Shown: piece after piece, positions 9,779 through 22,429 of the stretch
How the letters are laid out: each line of letters starts with the position of its first letter
Position numbering within the stretch: the first letter of the stretch is position 1
Assembly: GCA_037447655.1 (NCBI GenBank)
Contig: JBBHKE010002976.1
Location: 457,449-521,448 of the forward strand
DNA length: 64,000 nt
Direction: 5' to 3'
Origin: Zygnema cylindricum
Lineage: Eukaryota; Streptophyta; Zygnematophyceae; Zygnematales; Zygnemataceae
The notes under the pieces: model-generated
Databases searched by the model: none
The model's input: the letters and a program-made list of their open reading frames with translations, nothing else
What the model was told of the DNA's origin: nothing
Position numbers and translations under genes: made by a program

Positions 9779-12700
9779 AAAGGTACGGCGATTTGGCATT
9801 ATTATCATTGCGACCCACTTCCAGCTCATCTTCACACTTGCACTGAAAGCAAATCGCGACCTGCTTTTAATCAAAATACTACCTTATTGACGAATAGAAT
9901 GCGTAGGTTGCACGTGTCAAAAGTTTTCATTTGTTTTTTTGCAGTTGGGAGAATACACGGAAAAAATTTGTTTGTCCGCTTGCTTATGTTGTCCACTTGT
10001 GGGCGTCTACAAATTTCATTTTGTAGACGTAGGCGATTGCTTATGTCGTTCACGTGTGGGCGTCAACAAACGATAGTTGGCGTCGACAATTGTCCCAGTA
10101 TGTTAGGAGCTCTTTGCGGCGTACAAATGTCCGCAGTTTGTTGGCCTCTAAAGGTGTAGCAAGTATTAGCGACGTGTACAACTGCCACATATTCAGAATA
10201 ATGAACGTGCAAGTAACGATTGACATAGATACACTTTGAAAAGTACACCGTAAAATCAATGCTAAATTCCAAAATAACGTTTCAAAATATCGGTTACATG
10301 GGGACACGCCCTAATTCACTGACAGTCAAATTGGTAGTTCTGAAAAATACTGGAAACACCTGTTCGTTTTACCGGTTAGATACTTAATATGCAACATAAA
10401 TTTAAGTATGGCAACCCTATGAAATCACGTTTGAGGAAACTAACCGTGAAAAGCTATTAGGGTGGCAATCCATCAGTCGAAAAGTGGGGTAGTTTACAGA
10501 AATCAGCGACTATTCGTACCAAACCGTACCGCTTATTTTGTCTATATACGTGAAACAACATTATATAGAATCTTGCCAATACTCTCTGAAGGTCAAGGAG
10601 GTAACAGTGACCGTCAGATATTCGTCCGCGAGGCGTTCGCTTCATTTTTCTCTGTAGCTCCCAACATACCTCAAGGAGGTGGCAGCGTACCTCAAGGAGG
10701 TGGGTTGGCAGTCATATAAAAAAAATAATCGCGACACGTTGGACAATTAAGCTACGTGTCACGATGGACAACCAACGAAACTTGAAAAATTTGCACATGA
10801 CACGCGCTTCCAAAAATACAACCGAAAATATAAATGTAATTTTGTAACTCTCCCTCGTCAATCTATTTTCATTACCTTTTGTTTGTCACACTATTTGTGT
10901 CAAAAAAAAATCGTTATGTTCGAAAACAGGAAACCTGAAAAACGAGTTGGGCGTCTGCAAAAAGTATAACAACCTTCGGTCGTATGATGATGTACACATG
11001 GTACGCAAATGAAGATTTCGTGTAAACTTTGTGGGTGCTACAAAATTGAAGGATATTCAATATCGGATCGTAGCTTACGTGGTGCCACTCAATTTATAAC
11101 ACGTGGTTTACAGACTCTTCGTGATAAAACATCGACTCACTCAACCCGACCCGTAGAGTTGGCCGTACGATTACAAAAACGGCTGATGGAACTTAACCCT
11201 TAGTGTCCATAAATTATTAGTAGTAGGAGAAAAATATCGTTATCGATTGTTAGTTTGGGTTTAATGATCTAACCCTAACAAAACATTAACAAAAAAAATC
11301 ATACGTTACATTTATTTATCTACACATTCCCATAGTGTAAACGCTTTAGTCCGTGTTCACATAGTCGACCTTTGAACATGTGAGAACACATTCGGACGAT
11401 TTTCCCGCGTCTTTTTGAATATGAATCAAATCTAAATGCGCTTTCCCGTGTCAACGCCATTCACTTTCTCTTACACTTAGGACTCTTTTATGTATTTCTG
11501 TACGAATTAATGCGTTGTTTACGTATGGACAGGCATTGCCCACATTACAATACTTTAATAACTCTTCAATTAAGGTACGACCCTATGTGACTTAGTAGGG
11601 GTTTTTTAATGCTAAAGTTGTAACTATACGAAAAAATCACAAAATTATAGAGTAGAATTTGCGTCATCCTCAAACGTAGGATGTACGAAAAGTTGTCGTC
11701 TTTTGTTTTTTCGACCCACTATAATGTCATCTTCAAAATTGTCATAAAGCACATCAGTGGTGTGATTCAAATCAAGTAGAACCGCTCTCACAAATGGAAA
11801 AATATATTCGCACGTGTGAAATTTTGTTAGAAGTTTTTGACGACGAAAAAAAGTACAGGTTTGTTTGTTTTTGCCCTCTTGCATTTTGTACATATTTTTT
11901 TTGTAGGGGTCTCAAGGCTGGAATGCCATTTCAAGGAAAGGTGAAAATTACGTGAAGGCGCCAATCTAGCTCGCGCCTCTCTCACCTTCTTCACCTTGCC
12001 TCTCCTTCACTCCAAACTTCACTATAGTACTTCACGGCACCAATGGAGGAAGGAAAAATGCTTCGGCCGGCTCGCACGTTTGCGAATGAAGTCGCCCTCG
12101 GAAGAATCCAACAAACACGCCCAAAAAAATGTTTTTTCGATTTTGCAAAGGCCTCAAGAATTCTAAGTCCATTCATGGCGACCGGACAGGAGAGGCAACG
12201 CAAAAATATATTTTTCAACCATGGCTGGGAGGTTGTACGTCTACGATGTCACGCACAGACATGCGACGTACCAACACGTTTCAAAAAATACGATATGTCT
12301 CGCGACTCTCCAAAAAGTTTCAAAAAATATAGCGCGTCAAGACAGGTTGTAGACGTTAACAATCGTCACGGGCATTGTCTACTTAGGAAACCGTCACAGC
12401 CTTAAGTAACAATGTCGTTGTTACACATTTGGACACTCGAAAACAGTCTCGTAGAATATGCACTAAAGTACAAAATAAGTTTGATAAGTTACAATTACAT
12501 GGGGGCGTACCCTTAGCTTTAATGGGACTAAATAAACCGTAGCGATATTATTTTCGTGGTTCACACTTGGAAAAATGGGAAAACGATGTCATAAATTTTG
12601 GGATCCGTACGCCAAATTTCATAAGATGACAAAAAACGCGGCGATGACGGTTAGGGCGGTTGGTTTCGACCGTTTTGGAGCGTAGCGGCGGACAAAAGAT

Positions 12701-13240
12701 GCAGTTCTATGTGTCAAAATGCGACAGCTGCGTTAATCGAATGACAATTGTTGTCCGCCATCGGACATCATGTTCGGAATGCACTTTTTCGTTTTTGAAT
12801 AATTTCGAAAACGAAGCGTACGGACGTGAGCCGTATAAGAATTCATTTTGTCGCAAACTTATGAACAAACTAGGGAACCAATCACATAAGATAACACGTA
12901 ATGTAAAAAAAAAAAACACCGATGGAAAAAAAAGGGCATGTCTAAAGTTCCTTTGCGGTTATTTTCGGTCTATACAAACGCTTGCGTGGCAGTACATTTT
13001 GGTTTGGAAGGATTCGTACATATCATGTCTGCAAAGCGTTTCCTTTTTCGTACGGGCAAGTGGCTCGTATCACGACACGCTAGTTGACGTAGGCTAGCGT
13101 CACGTGCCAGTTCACTGCGGACAAAAAAAAGTACCGTTTTCATACCATACCGTTTTCCCCTTTTTCAAGTGTGAACCACGCAATTTGTAATGAAAAAATA
13201 TGTATATTATAGGGTCAAATTTGAGGGGCGTATAGTGTTA
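9779..13240. other. gene-free repeat mosaic
   Basis: No convincing gene. ORFs of 120 residues (12043-12405, plus) and 145 residues (12660-13097, plus) have no recognisable motif. Blocks 10458-11210 and 13296-14035 are diverged copies of each other (AAAGTGGG(G/T)TAGTTTACAGAAATC, GCGACACG(T/C)TGGAC, GCTACGTGTCACGATGGA). Block 11645-11760 matches 50690-50820 in reverse orientation (GATGACGCAAATT, GTGGGTCGAAAAA, AGACGACAA). Confidence 0.6.
10458..11210 (+). repeat. R1 repeat, copy 1
   Basis: Starts AGGGTGGCAATCCATCAG and parallels 13296-14035. Near its middle it holds two tandem ACCTCAAGGAGGT palindromes (10668-10680 and 10689-10701). A reverse-orientation relative is at 59580-59790. Confidence 0.65.
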
Positions 13241-13295
13241 ACAACACTAATAGCAATTCACGGTGTGCCGAAGCCACAAAAATGCAATTGCCCTT

Positions 13296-14035
13296 AGGGT
13301 GGCGTTCCACCAACGAAAAGTGGGTTAGTTTACAGAAATCCGCGACTATCCGTACCAAGCCGTATTGCTTATTTTGTTTTTACACGCGAATAAAATTATA
13401 GAGAATCTTGTCAATACTCTCGTAAGTTCTGGGAGGTAACAATGACCGTCGGATATTCATTCGCGAAGCATTCGCTTCAATCGAAAAATAAAGAGTCGCG
13501 ACACGCTGGACGATTAAGCTACGTGTCACGATGGATTATCAACTAAATTCCCAAAATTTGCACATGATATATACCTTTCAAAAAGCAGCCTATAATAAAA
13601 AAGTAATATCGTAACGCACCTTCGTCGCGCTATTTCTGGCAACGCTCTTTAGTCACACTATTTACGACAAAGGACTTTAGTCATGTTCGAAAGCAAGAAC
13701 CCTAAAAAATGAGCTGGCGTAGAAGACTGGCGTCTGCAAAAGGTACAAAAGTTCCCTCGTATGATGACTTGGTACGCAGTTACGCACTACGCAGGTACAT
13801 GGTACGCAAGTGAAGATTTGAAGTTAAATTTGTCGGTGTGAAAAATCTTTAAGGATATTGAATATCAGATCGTATCTTATGTGGGGCCACTCAATTTAGA
13901 CACGTGTTTTAGAGACTACGCGATGGAACATCGTCTAAAATACAACAGCCCGTGGAGTTGGCCGTACGATTACAGGAACGCCAACCTTTGGCGTTTTTGG
14001 CGTCTTTGGCGAAAGTTGGAGTATCGGATAAAATC
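13296..14035 (+). repeat. R1 repeat, copy 2
   Basis: Starts TTAGGGTGGCGTTCCACCAA; same order of blocks as the copy at 10458, including GTAACAATGACCGTCGGATATTC and CGCGACACGCTGGACG, but without the central palindromes. Confidence 0.65.
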
Positions 14036-14094
14036 ATAAAAAGCTAAACTTTGGCCAATGAAATGACCCGTTCTATTCGCACTGCCAAGTGAAA

Positions 14095-14760
14095 TTGTGT
14101 ACGTTCGCTGTTGCATACAAAAGTACTCAGACTGCCGTACAGGCGTTTTCTGAAAGAAGTATCCGGAACCAGTCGGGAGGAGGAGTATACACCTGTTTCT
14201 GACTTTTTGTAGAAATGTTGCCGTCAGATTTTGTACTTGTCGGAGATAACTTGCAACGTGTCATGAAGCTAAATATCTGTATAATGCAGTACAGTTGTCG
14301 TATCTGACTGTGTCATTCCCGTTTTGGAAATCCCTCGGGGTCAGGAAAATGTAAAAGATTATCGGTCGTTTCTATTGGACTGTACGTGAGCCAGATAAGC
14401 TGTACTCTCCACCTATTGGAGCTTCAATGATGGTTCCACGTGGACCTATTGTTAATGTCAGTTTTTAGGTTTTCGGGAGAATATAATGTACGGACATGTC
14501 GATTCCAGTTCAGAGAAACAAGGGCAATCCATATTTTTCACGAACTTGTGGAACTTGGGAGAATATAGTTGAACTGACGCACAGTTATTATTTGTCAGAT
14601 TCCACCAGTTTCATGCTCAGCGTCAGCTGAGTTTCGAGCTGGATAAACACTATTGCCACGTGGCAAAAATGTCTTTTCGGGCCAACAGCTCAGCATGCTG
14701 CGCCCTGCAACGTTCTCATCCAATGGCAAAGTTCCAATCACCTGACAAGGAGGTTGAAAA
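14095..14760 (+). repeat. R3 repeat, diverged pair with 22430-22885
   Basis: Shared ordered blocks with 22430-22885 include ATACAAAAG, GCCGTACAGG, GAAGTATCC, ATGTCGCCGTCA/ATGTTGCCGTCA, GAACTTGGGA, GTCAGATTCCACC and GCTGGAT. The second copy contains GCTATAAAAG at 22791, a TATA-like box. No ORF is conserved between the two. Confidence 0.6.
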
Positions 14761-14853
14761 TGATCCAAATACCGTACGTCGACACGGGAGAAACAAGTCT
14801 GCGAAGGTTATCCAATATCCATAATCTTCACCATAGCTGTTCAAATAAATAAT

Positions 14854-15955
14854 TAGTGTTGTGTATCGGTAAGGATTTGCCGATAACAGATATGTACCTT
14901 TTTTCGGTTACCCGAAAATCGATATATTGGTGCGATATATCGCCATCGATGCTATCGCCGATAAATAACCGATATTTATGGGTTATTATCGGCGACAACA
15001 CCGATATCGATAGCTATCGGCAATAATTGTACGGACTATACAAATAACATTGTGGCTGTAAATGGCGGCAATTTGACAGATGTGTTCAGTCCATAGATGT
15101 CCTCTGCGCACATTACGCACGGTATAAACTAACGAATCCTACGTACGGTACGCATCAAACGATGATGACAACTGGAAATTTAAATAAAATGCGTACCTTA
15201 CTTTGTACCCGTACAATATTTTTACAATTACGTACAATGTCCGTAGCTGTTCGTACATTTTAGAGCTATTTTACATGATTTTTAGGGTTTCCAAAGGTAC
15301 ATTGCCGTACGTTCCTTTATATTTCAGTACGACTGCCGTAGTTATTACGTACTCTTAGGCTTTTTAGGGTACACTTTCATACAATTTCGTACATTTCTGA
15401 TAAATTTCCGTACTATTTAAGATTTATAAGGATTATTTTTCGTACGTTTTTGTAAATGGCCGTACAGTGAAATTTACACAAATTTTAGGAAAGCATGAAA
15501 ATGACGAATACTACGTAGTTTTCGTAAAAAAGTTAATATCCGTGCGAATTGGACATCGACGGTTCAGTCTGCTCTGTTCGTCTATTCGTTTTCTTTTTTA
15601 AAAAGTTTGATTCTCGAATTTTACAATGTATTCTAATTTTTTTGTTTTGATAGTATAGTTTTAGAAATATAAAGTATTATTTAAAATTTGTCTACGCTTA
15701 TGTGCTGCGCTGTCCGTAATAATTATCAGTAAAATAGATACGGAACATATTGTTATACGTGGCATTCAACGCTATATAATGTAAAACAATAAATTATAAA
15801 GTACTATAAAATGTGTACTGTATATTTTTTAAGTTATCGCCGATATGGAATTTGTTGGTCTCCTACCGAAATATCGGGACCTCTGACCGCTCGATAACCG
15901 ATAACTATCCGAATCGGTGTTATCGCGATAAATTTTTTACCGATATACAACACTA
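14854..15955. mobile_element. hAT-2 short element, copy 1
   Basis: Inverted ends TAGTGTTGTGTATCGGTAA and TTACCGATATACAACACTA, 1102 bp, no coding capacity. Sub-terminal blocks are rich in CGATAT. The middle (15180-15480) is full of CCGTAC/GTACAATTT units. The expected 8-bp duplication is not preserved. Confidence 0.75.
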
Positions 15956-16639
15956 CTAAATATCATAGTTGTTCAATTCGTGCGATATTTATATTTTTGC
16001 CAATTACTACATATTATTTGTGAGTTTTGAAATTTTTGTTAAAATTCGTTTAGTACTTTCTGTATGGAAAACTAAACAGAAACTGTACGAAAAATGTACG
16101 AAATTTTACAAAAAGAGACGTTGCACCATTTGCGCAAGGTAAGTTTGAATTTATGTACGATTGTCTTTTCCTACAGAGAAGCCGCCATTAAAACTCCTCT
16201 ACAAGGAAGTCGCCGTCGCTGACGCCACACAAGAGGCTATTGAAATTGCCATAGAAGAGGCCACAAGAACTACCATTGAAGCCGTTGTTGAAGAGAAGGC
16301 CACGGCTGACTGTTAGGTAGTCTCATACAAACAGCAGGAAATATGACTCTGAGAAAAAGGTGGTATTGGCCAAGTCGAACGTGGCCCTACATATTGTCGT
16401 ATAAGCCTGCCTAGCCATCATCCGTAACCAGTAGATGTAGAAGAGCCGATACACACATGGAGTGCGATAGTTATTTAAATATGTAACGGTAACATAATTG
16501 AGTACGCATTTGAATGAATTTTTCAAATCGTTAAATGTGATACGCACGTATTATTCGCTTGTTCGTTTCGTGCGTGCTTTCCGATTTGAAAAACTATGCT
16601 AAATATTAAAGTTCTCGTAGTAGATTTATATTTTAGTAG
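15956..16639. other. gene-free stretch
   Basis: No gene. A short Glu/Ala-rich reading at 16180-16310 (plus) has no recognised motif and no start near it. Confidence 0.5.
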
Positions 16640-17257
16640 ATATTCCATACTATTAGGTTTTTTGAGGTACTATTTCATACAATTTCGTACATTTCTGATA
16701 AATTTCCGTACTTTTTTAGACTAAGATTACACTTTTCATACGTTTTTGTACATTGCCGTACAGTGAAATTTACACGAATATTCCTTAAAGTATGAAAAAG
16801 GCGAATACTACGTAGTTTCGTAACAAAGTTGAAATCCGTAAGAATTGGAAATCGACGGTGCATTTTGCTCTGCTCGTCTGTTCGTTTTTTTTTTTAAGTT
16901 TGATTCTCGAATTTTACATTGTAATTTATTTTTTTCGTTTCGGTAGTATAGTTTTAGAACTAAAAAGTATTATTTTAAATTTGTCTACGTTTACGTGTTG
17001 CGTTGTCCGTAATAATTATCAGTTAAATAGATACGGAACAGATTGTTATACGTGGCATGCCACGCTATATAATGTAAATAATGTAATACATTATATTATA
17101 AAGTACTATAGTATGCGGACTATATTTTTTTTAAGTTATCGCCCATACAGAATTTGTTGGTCTCGTACTGATGTATAAGGACCTCTGACCGTTAGATAAC
17201 CGATAACTATTGGTATCGATGTTATCGCGATAAGTTTTTTACCGATACACAACACTA
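16640..17257. mobile_element. hAT-2 element, truncated copy
   Basis: Parallels 15355-15955 (TTTCATACAATTTCGTACATT, GTACAGTGAAATTTACAC, CGTAATAATTATCAGT) and ends CCGATACACAACACTA. The left inverted end is missing. Confidence 0.75.
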
Positions 17258-17262
17258 CAGAT

Positions 17263-17568
17263 CATAGTTCAAAAGTATGCGTTTTTATGGTAGGCCTTTG
17301 GTCGGCGCCTTTATCGTAAGTTGTGTTAAAGGCTTTTCATGTGATATTCTTAGATCGCTACTTTGATCAACGACCGTCCGATCGTCCGAATTGGACGGTG
17401 TAAATATTTTTATTTGGTTTGAATGCTTTAATTGGTCCAATTTTTGGTCCGAATGTTTTCATTTGTCCGAATAGGTCCAAATACGATATGGGTCTTAAGG
17501 TCATATTGTATATTTTGCATACAATAGGCATATTGTATGGGCCTACTTTCACCTACTTTTGAACTATA
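17263..17568. mobile_element. hAT-1 short element, copy 1 (306 bp)
   Basis: Ends CATAGTTCAAAAGTA and TACTTTTGAACTATA, placed 5 bp after the hAT-2 copy. Contains CATATTGTATATTTTGCATA and GATCAACGACCGTCCGATCG, the family's core. No duplication is visible. Confidence 0.8.
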
Positions 17569-17695
17569 ATTCTAATAGCATTTTACGCACGATTCAAACG
17601 CGCGAATAATACGTAGAAATCGGAGAGATTGATTTGAAAAAAAAGTAAAAATTGTTAATGAGTTTATGTCCGTACAATTTCGTACATGTAAAAAA

Positions 17696-18504
17696 TAGTG
17701 TTGGGTATCGGGTAAATTCATATCGCGATAATTTCAATATTCGATATATCGAATATCGATTGAGCAAAATCCTCGATATATCGTACCAATACCAACATAA
17801 ATCATCGCGATATATAATATTTTGTAAATTTCATATTTTATATTTTTATATAATATGTTTTTTTAGAGAAAAAATACATATTGTTTGATACGTCGCGTAC
17901 AACGTGATTTTCGTTCCGTGACTTAAAGGTAGACGCCATAAATGAAACCGACAAAAAAATACTTATTTTGTAATTCACATAATTACTTATTTGGGGTATG
18001 GTTACATGAGGTGGTCTCTGCAATAGTATGGACAACAAAATTTATGTATTACAGAGGCCCCGGTTACATCGCGTAACGACTGTAATCAAGTTTTTACATA
18101 CGTGTTTTGATTTGAGTGGTTCCTTATAAGTTGACGATCAAATCTCTAAAATCGTCAACATTTTTAAAACCGACCATTTTCGTATGGAAATCTGTACTTA
18201 CGTATTATGTATGTGTACTTCGTAGGTGTACCGCGTCAATGTACCTCAAAGATATCATTCACTCTGCTGACTTTCAGGGAAAAACCGCATTTCTTTTCGG
18301 CAAAGTTTTTACCGTCACTTTGTCCGAAGGCACGTGACTTTGGTGACCTGTGATTTTTTTTTTTATTTTTTTTATGCTTCGATATATTGGCGATATATCG
18401 CGATATTTTCATTTTCGATATATCGAAATGATGTATCGATTATCGGGTACCTGAAATTCGATATATATCGAATATCGACATATGGTCCTCGATAGCCAAC
18501 ACTA
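17696..18504. mobile_element. hAT-3 short element, intact with 8-bp duplication
   Basis: Starts TAGTGTTGGGTATCG and ends CGATAGCCAACACTA, flanked by GTAAAAAA at 17688-17695 and 18505-18512. The ends are dense in CGATATATCG. 809 bp with no transposase. The perfect 8-bp duplication and TAGTGTTG ends place it in the hAT superfamily. Confidence 0.9.
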
Positions 18505-18524
18505 GTAAAAAAAATTGAATTGAA

Positions 18525-18745
18525 CATGTACCGTAGTTTGTACATTTTCCGTAAAATTTCCGTCTTTTTTCATAATAGTCCGTACATTTTCGGTTCAATT
18601 CCGTGCATTTCTCGTAAAATTTGTTTACCATATACAAGTACTACAAAGTGCAACTTATATTTTCGTCAAAGTCCGTACATTTCCCGTACAAAACGGTACA
18701 GTTACCGTGAAAAACCATACAGTTTCTGTAAATTGTCCGTTCAGT
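18525..18745. repeat. CCGTACATTTT-type degenerate tandem repeat
   Basis: About ten units of roughly 18-22 bp built on CCGTACATTTTCCGTAAAATT. Similar units fill the middle of the hAT-2 copies at 15180-15480 and 16640-16790. Confidence 0.7.
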
Positions 18746-18839
18746 TTACCGGATTGAAGTTACATCGCGTTTTTTTGCGATTTTTTCAAAAGTCACAAAT
18801 AATACGTAAAAATCGGAAAAAATAAAAAAATTGCGCGAT

Positions 18840-19130
18840 TTGACAAGTATGCTCTTCACGGTTGTGGAACCTTAGCTTGTTAAGGTTGTAGCTTTGTAGG
18901 TAGTCCTACGTATGTATTGTACGATTCCTCAATTTGGCGTGGTCATCTTTTGTGGTATAGCTAGAGTTGGTATATACTTGTTTTACCTAGCGTTTTGTTT
19001 CTTTTATCTTTTGAACTTTTCCTTTTGTCTCTTTGTCTCTTGTAATTATTATTATTATTATTTTTTTTACCCCGTTTTGTACCAAGCAAGTTTTTCCATT
19101 GCAAGTTTGCAATAAATATTTAACTCTAGT
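18840..19130 (+). repeat. R4 repeat, diverged pair with 23510-23745
   Basis: Both copies run from a GTTAAGG block through GATTCCTC(A/T)ATTTG, TACTTGTTT, a T-rich tract, TTTACCCC, and end GCAATAAAT or TCAATAAAG then TTTAACTC(T/G)AGTT. The AATAAA hexamer near the end suggests a retroposed transcript 3' end, but no ORF supports this. Confidence 0.55.
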
Positions 19131-20440
19131 TATCATACATAGTACTATTGACCTCTTAAAAAATAAAAGACAAGAAGTCATGCCTGAAAGTTGTCATCAA
19201 AATGGGGTGAAAATACATTTTTTTTGTAATAAAACAATTCTTGCAGCAACGAACCACCCAAGGTTGTCCCCTACCTTCATCACCTATTCTTTTCCAAATG
19301 GCCGAATCTGAAGTGTTTACTAACTTCCAACGTTTCCATAAAACTTTAAATATTTCATGAAATCCATGCACATTTTTCCCAAAAGATGCCTCGACGTAGG
19401 CTTTATAAAAACATGTAACATTTTGCTAAAAAAATGGTTTTTCTTTTCTCTATATTTATATAGGACTTTCAACATTTTGCATATAAACATTCAAACAGTT
19501 TCAAATGGTCGAATTCCATTTTTTTTCATGTTTATAAAACGTTTGAGGCATAATGCGTTTTGCTCTTTGTGTATACGTAACACTAAATCATCACTAACAA
19601 CCTTTCGTCACATTGTCGTGTGAAATAGTGGCAACGAATAACGAGATTTTGTTTGTTGTTTTGATTTTTGGGGATAAACGTGGTTAAAAGTTTGTTAATT
19701 TTAAGCCGTATTGTAACGCTTTCCACTTAGAACAATTTTTTACCCTACGTTTATAAACCAAAACAAGGGTTTGAGTGGTTTAGTTTATGAATAGTTTATT
19801 TGGTTTACAAATTTGCAAATCCAATTTTAGATCGTATGCTAAGAGTTTATATAAATATGTCCACTCTTATCAAACTGAAACGGCGCCGAGCTGAATGAAA
19901 CCAATCTAGACAGGTTTTGGCAATATTGAGGCTAATACTTATTTAAGGGGTCTTTCACTTTGTTGCGTGATTTCACGTGTATTTTTTTTAGCGCAATGAC
20001 ATTTATTTACTCGATGGTGTAATCACATATATGGAGGCATTATTCTGGCAAACGCATTTTATGACACAATTGTGGTGCACGCGGCTCAACTTGTTGCCAT
20101 GGTCGCAGGTGACGTTGTTAAGAGGGAAGTGTGTGATGATGCAAGCTATGGTAATATTGTTGTTTTTATTTTGACAGTAGTTGATTTTTTTTTTGTTTTT
20201 TTGGGCATTGCATTAGACGAGTTGTTTTTAATCTGTAGTCGATGATCTTTTAAGCGGAGGGCCCTTGGGAGCCCTCTTATTTTGCCGCAATGTCGGTTTA
20301 TCGCTATCATAATCACATGTATGCTGGTTTACAAGCGATACGATACACGCGTCAGTTCGACAACCCCAGGCTGTAACCAATATTTTGACGCATCCTAAGC
20401 CGTACGATTTAAGTAAAAAAATCATGCAACTGTTTTTCAA
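19131..20440. other. gene-free stretch, diverged repeat of 37250-38280
   Basis: No gene recognised. Themes recur in the same order at 37250-38280 (an AAAACATGTAACATTTTG-like block, a phrase on flanking of a TTTCACGTG/TTTCACACG block, then GTGACGTTGTTAAGAG versus GTGATGTCAATAAGAG). Similarity is low and judged by eye. Confidence 0.35.
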
Positions 20441-20452
20441 ATGTGAATATTA

Positions 20453-21334
20453 TAGTGTTGTGTATCGTTAAGGATTTACCGATAACCGATATGGACCTTT
20501 TTTCGGGTTCTCGATAATCGATATATTGGCACGATATATGGACATCGGTCTTATCGCCGATAAGTAGCCGATAATATCGGGTACTTATCGGTGATAATGC
20601 CGATAACGATAATTGTACAAACCGTACATATGAATGTACGGCCTGTACACTCAACTGTACATGTTATTCCTCGGGTGTGTACAAGCACAGAAAGTACAGT
20701 AGCCGCCATGAGATTTGTGCGGTTTTCATACGGATCCAGTAAAAACGATTAACCTTTCACATCCGACGCCATGGCTTTGTCCCTTTATTCCTTGAGATCA
20801 ATGGGGACCTGCCACGTGTCAATCTATCCGTTTTTATTTGGCATAAGCTGCCAAAAGAGTCATTGCGGGATGCCGACGCTCATGCTGGCCCGTCCCCTCG
20901 TGTTTTCTCATTCCAAGTCGTCCGTTCGATTACGACGGTGCGCATAATGTTGTTTTGTGTCCGTTGTACTTTGTGTCCGCCGTCCTTTTCCCGTTCCATG
21001 TTCACCAGTTTTTCAGTAAAATTCCGTACGTTGCCGTAAAATTGTTGTGCAATTAAGTGGCCAACGTTTATGTGTTGCGTTGTCCGTAATGCATTGCAAT
21101 TAAACGGAGATGGAACAGGTTTTTATACGTGGCATGCCCCGCTATATAAAGTCAATAATATAATACAGTATGATATAAAGTACTATTGTATACATACTAT
21201 AATTTTGTTTTGTTATCGCCGATATGGAATTTGTTGGTCTCAGACCGATATATCGGAACCTCTGACCGTTAGGTAACCGATATATACCGGTATCGGTGTT
21301 ATCGCGATAAGTTTTTTACCGATACACAACACTA
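20453..21334. mobile_element. hAT-2 short element, copy 2 (882 bp)
   Basis: Ends TAGTGTTGTGTATCG and CCGATACACAACACTA. Flanks GAATATTA and TAATATTC match at 6 of 8 positions as a direct repeat and are also inverted copies of each other, so the duplication is ambiguous. No coding capacity. Confidence 0.8.
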
Positions 21335-22429
21335 TAATATTCACGCTACCGAACATACGACAACTTTCTCCATCAAATCTCTCACACATCATATAGCATG
21401 CCTAGCGTAACTTTTTTAATCGAAGCGTTGGCGAAGCTGTCCTTAACTCCTTGCGGCGTCCATTCATTCCAGTCCACGTGTTCACTTATTATTGTCATCC
21501 TCAGATCCATTCATATCCTTAAAAAAAAATGATTCGTACATGCCAATATGGTTAACGTGAAAATATCTCTATTGAATATCTACTTTAACGAAAATTCAAT
21601 AAAGGCGCAGTACTGGATTATACAATTACGTTAAATTGACCTTTTTGATTCTGCGATTCATTCAGTTCCGGATGTACGACAAATCAGTGTCCGTACCTAA
21701 TTAACGGCCTGTTCTTCATACTACGCCGTGTCGCTTCTGCGACCGACATTTTTTGTAACGTCTGCGTATCTGCCACGTCATCAACGAAGATGGCGTATAC
21801 CACAGGAACAAAAGGAAAACACTGAAACACAGTCAATATTTCTGTCACGAAGAACTTGTCAACAAGAAGTACGGAGAACCTACAACCGTGAATCGTAATT
21901 AGCGTTCTAATCTTCTCTAAAAACATATTTTCTCCGTACACATATGCCTTATTGTGGATCTGACGGTTACGATAGAAAGGCAATATTCTCAGCTACGAAT
22001 GGCGGTCGTCAATTGAAAATTGGACAAATGTGTACGGAGAAAAGATGTTGTCAGTGGCGAAAATATTATCAACGCTAATAACAATTCACGGTTCTTAGCG
22101 AAACAGAGAATTACAGAGAATCCAGCGATCGGAGATTTCGGGAAATTTCAGCGAACAAGTCGTTGAAAGACACGCCGACAGCAAAATTTGCCGGCCTGCA
22201 GTACGGTACAGTACCGTCCGGCATTCCCGCTTCTCTCAATTAGCGACCGCACATCATAGGAAAGACAACGACCTTTTTTTAGAGCGACTCTCTTTCGATT
22301 CGCCATTTTTATAAGGTTGCCAGCTTGCCACACTTCAATCCAGGTGGCAGTAATACTGTACTGGTCGTATGTAACCGTGACCACGTACAGTTAAGATACC
22401 TGCTTTTGAAACCGGTTGATTTGTTTTGC
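21335..22429. other. gene-free stretch with element end
   Basis: No gene. 22010-22092 repeats the element end seen at 1160-1254 (TGTACGGAGAAAAGATGTT, CAGTGGCGAAAA, AACGCTAATAACAATTCACGG). Confidence 0.55.

Noticed and set aside
12043-13097. Two ORFs of 120 and 145 residues
   Set aside because: No motif, no repeat of coding sense, and surrounded by repeats; length is within chance for the number of frames.
18420-18500. CGATATATCG clusters as a possible CRISPR-like or operator array
   Set aside because: They are the subterminal parts of hAT-3 inverted ends; no spacer-repeat regularity, and the genome is eukaryotic.
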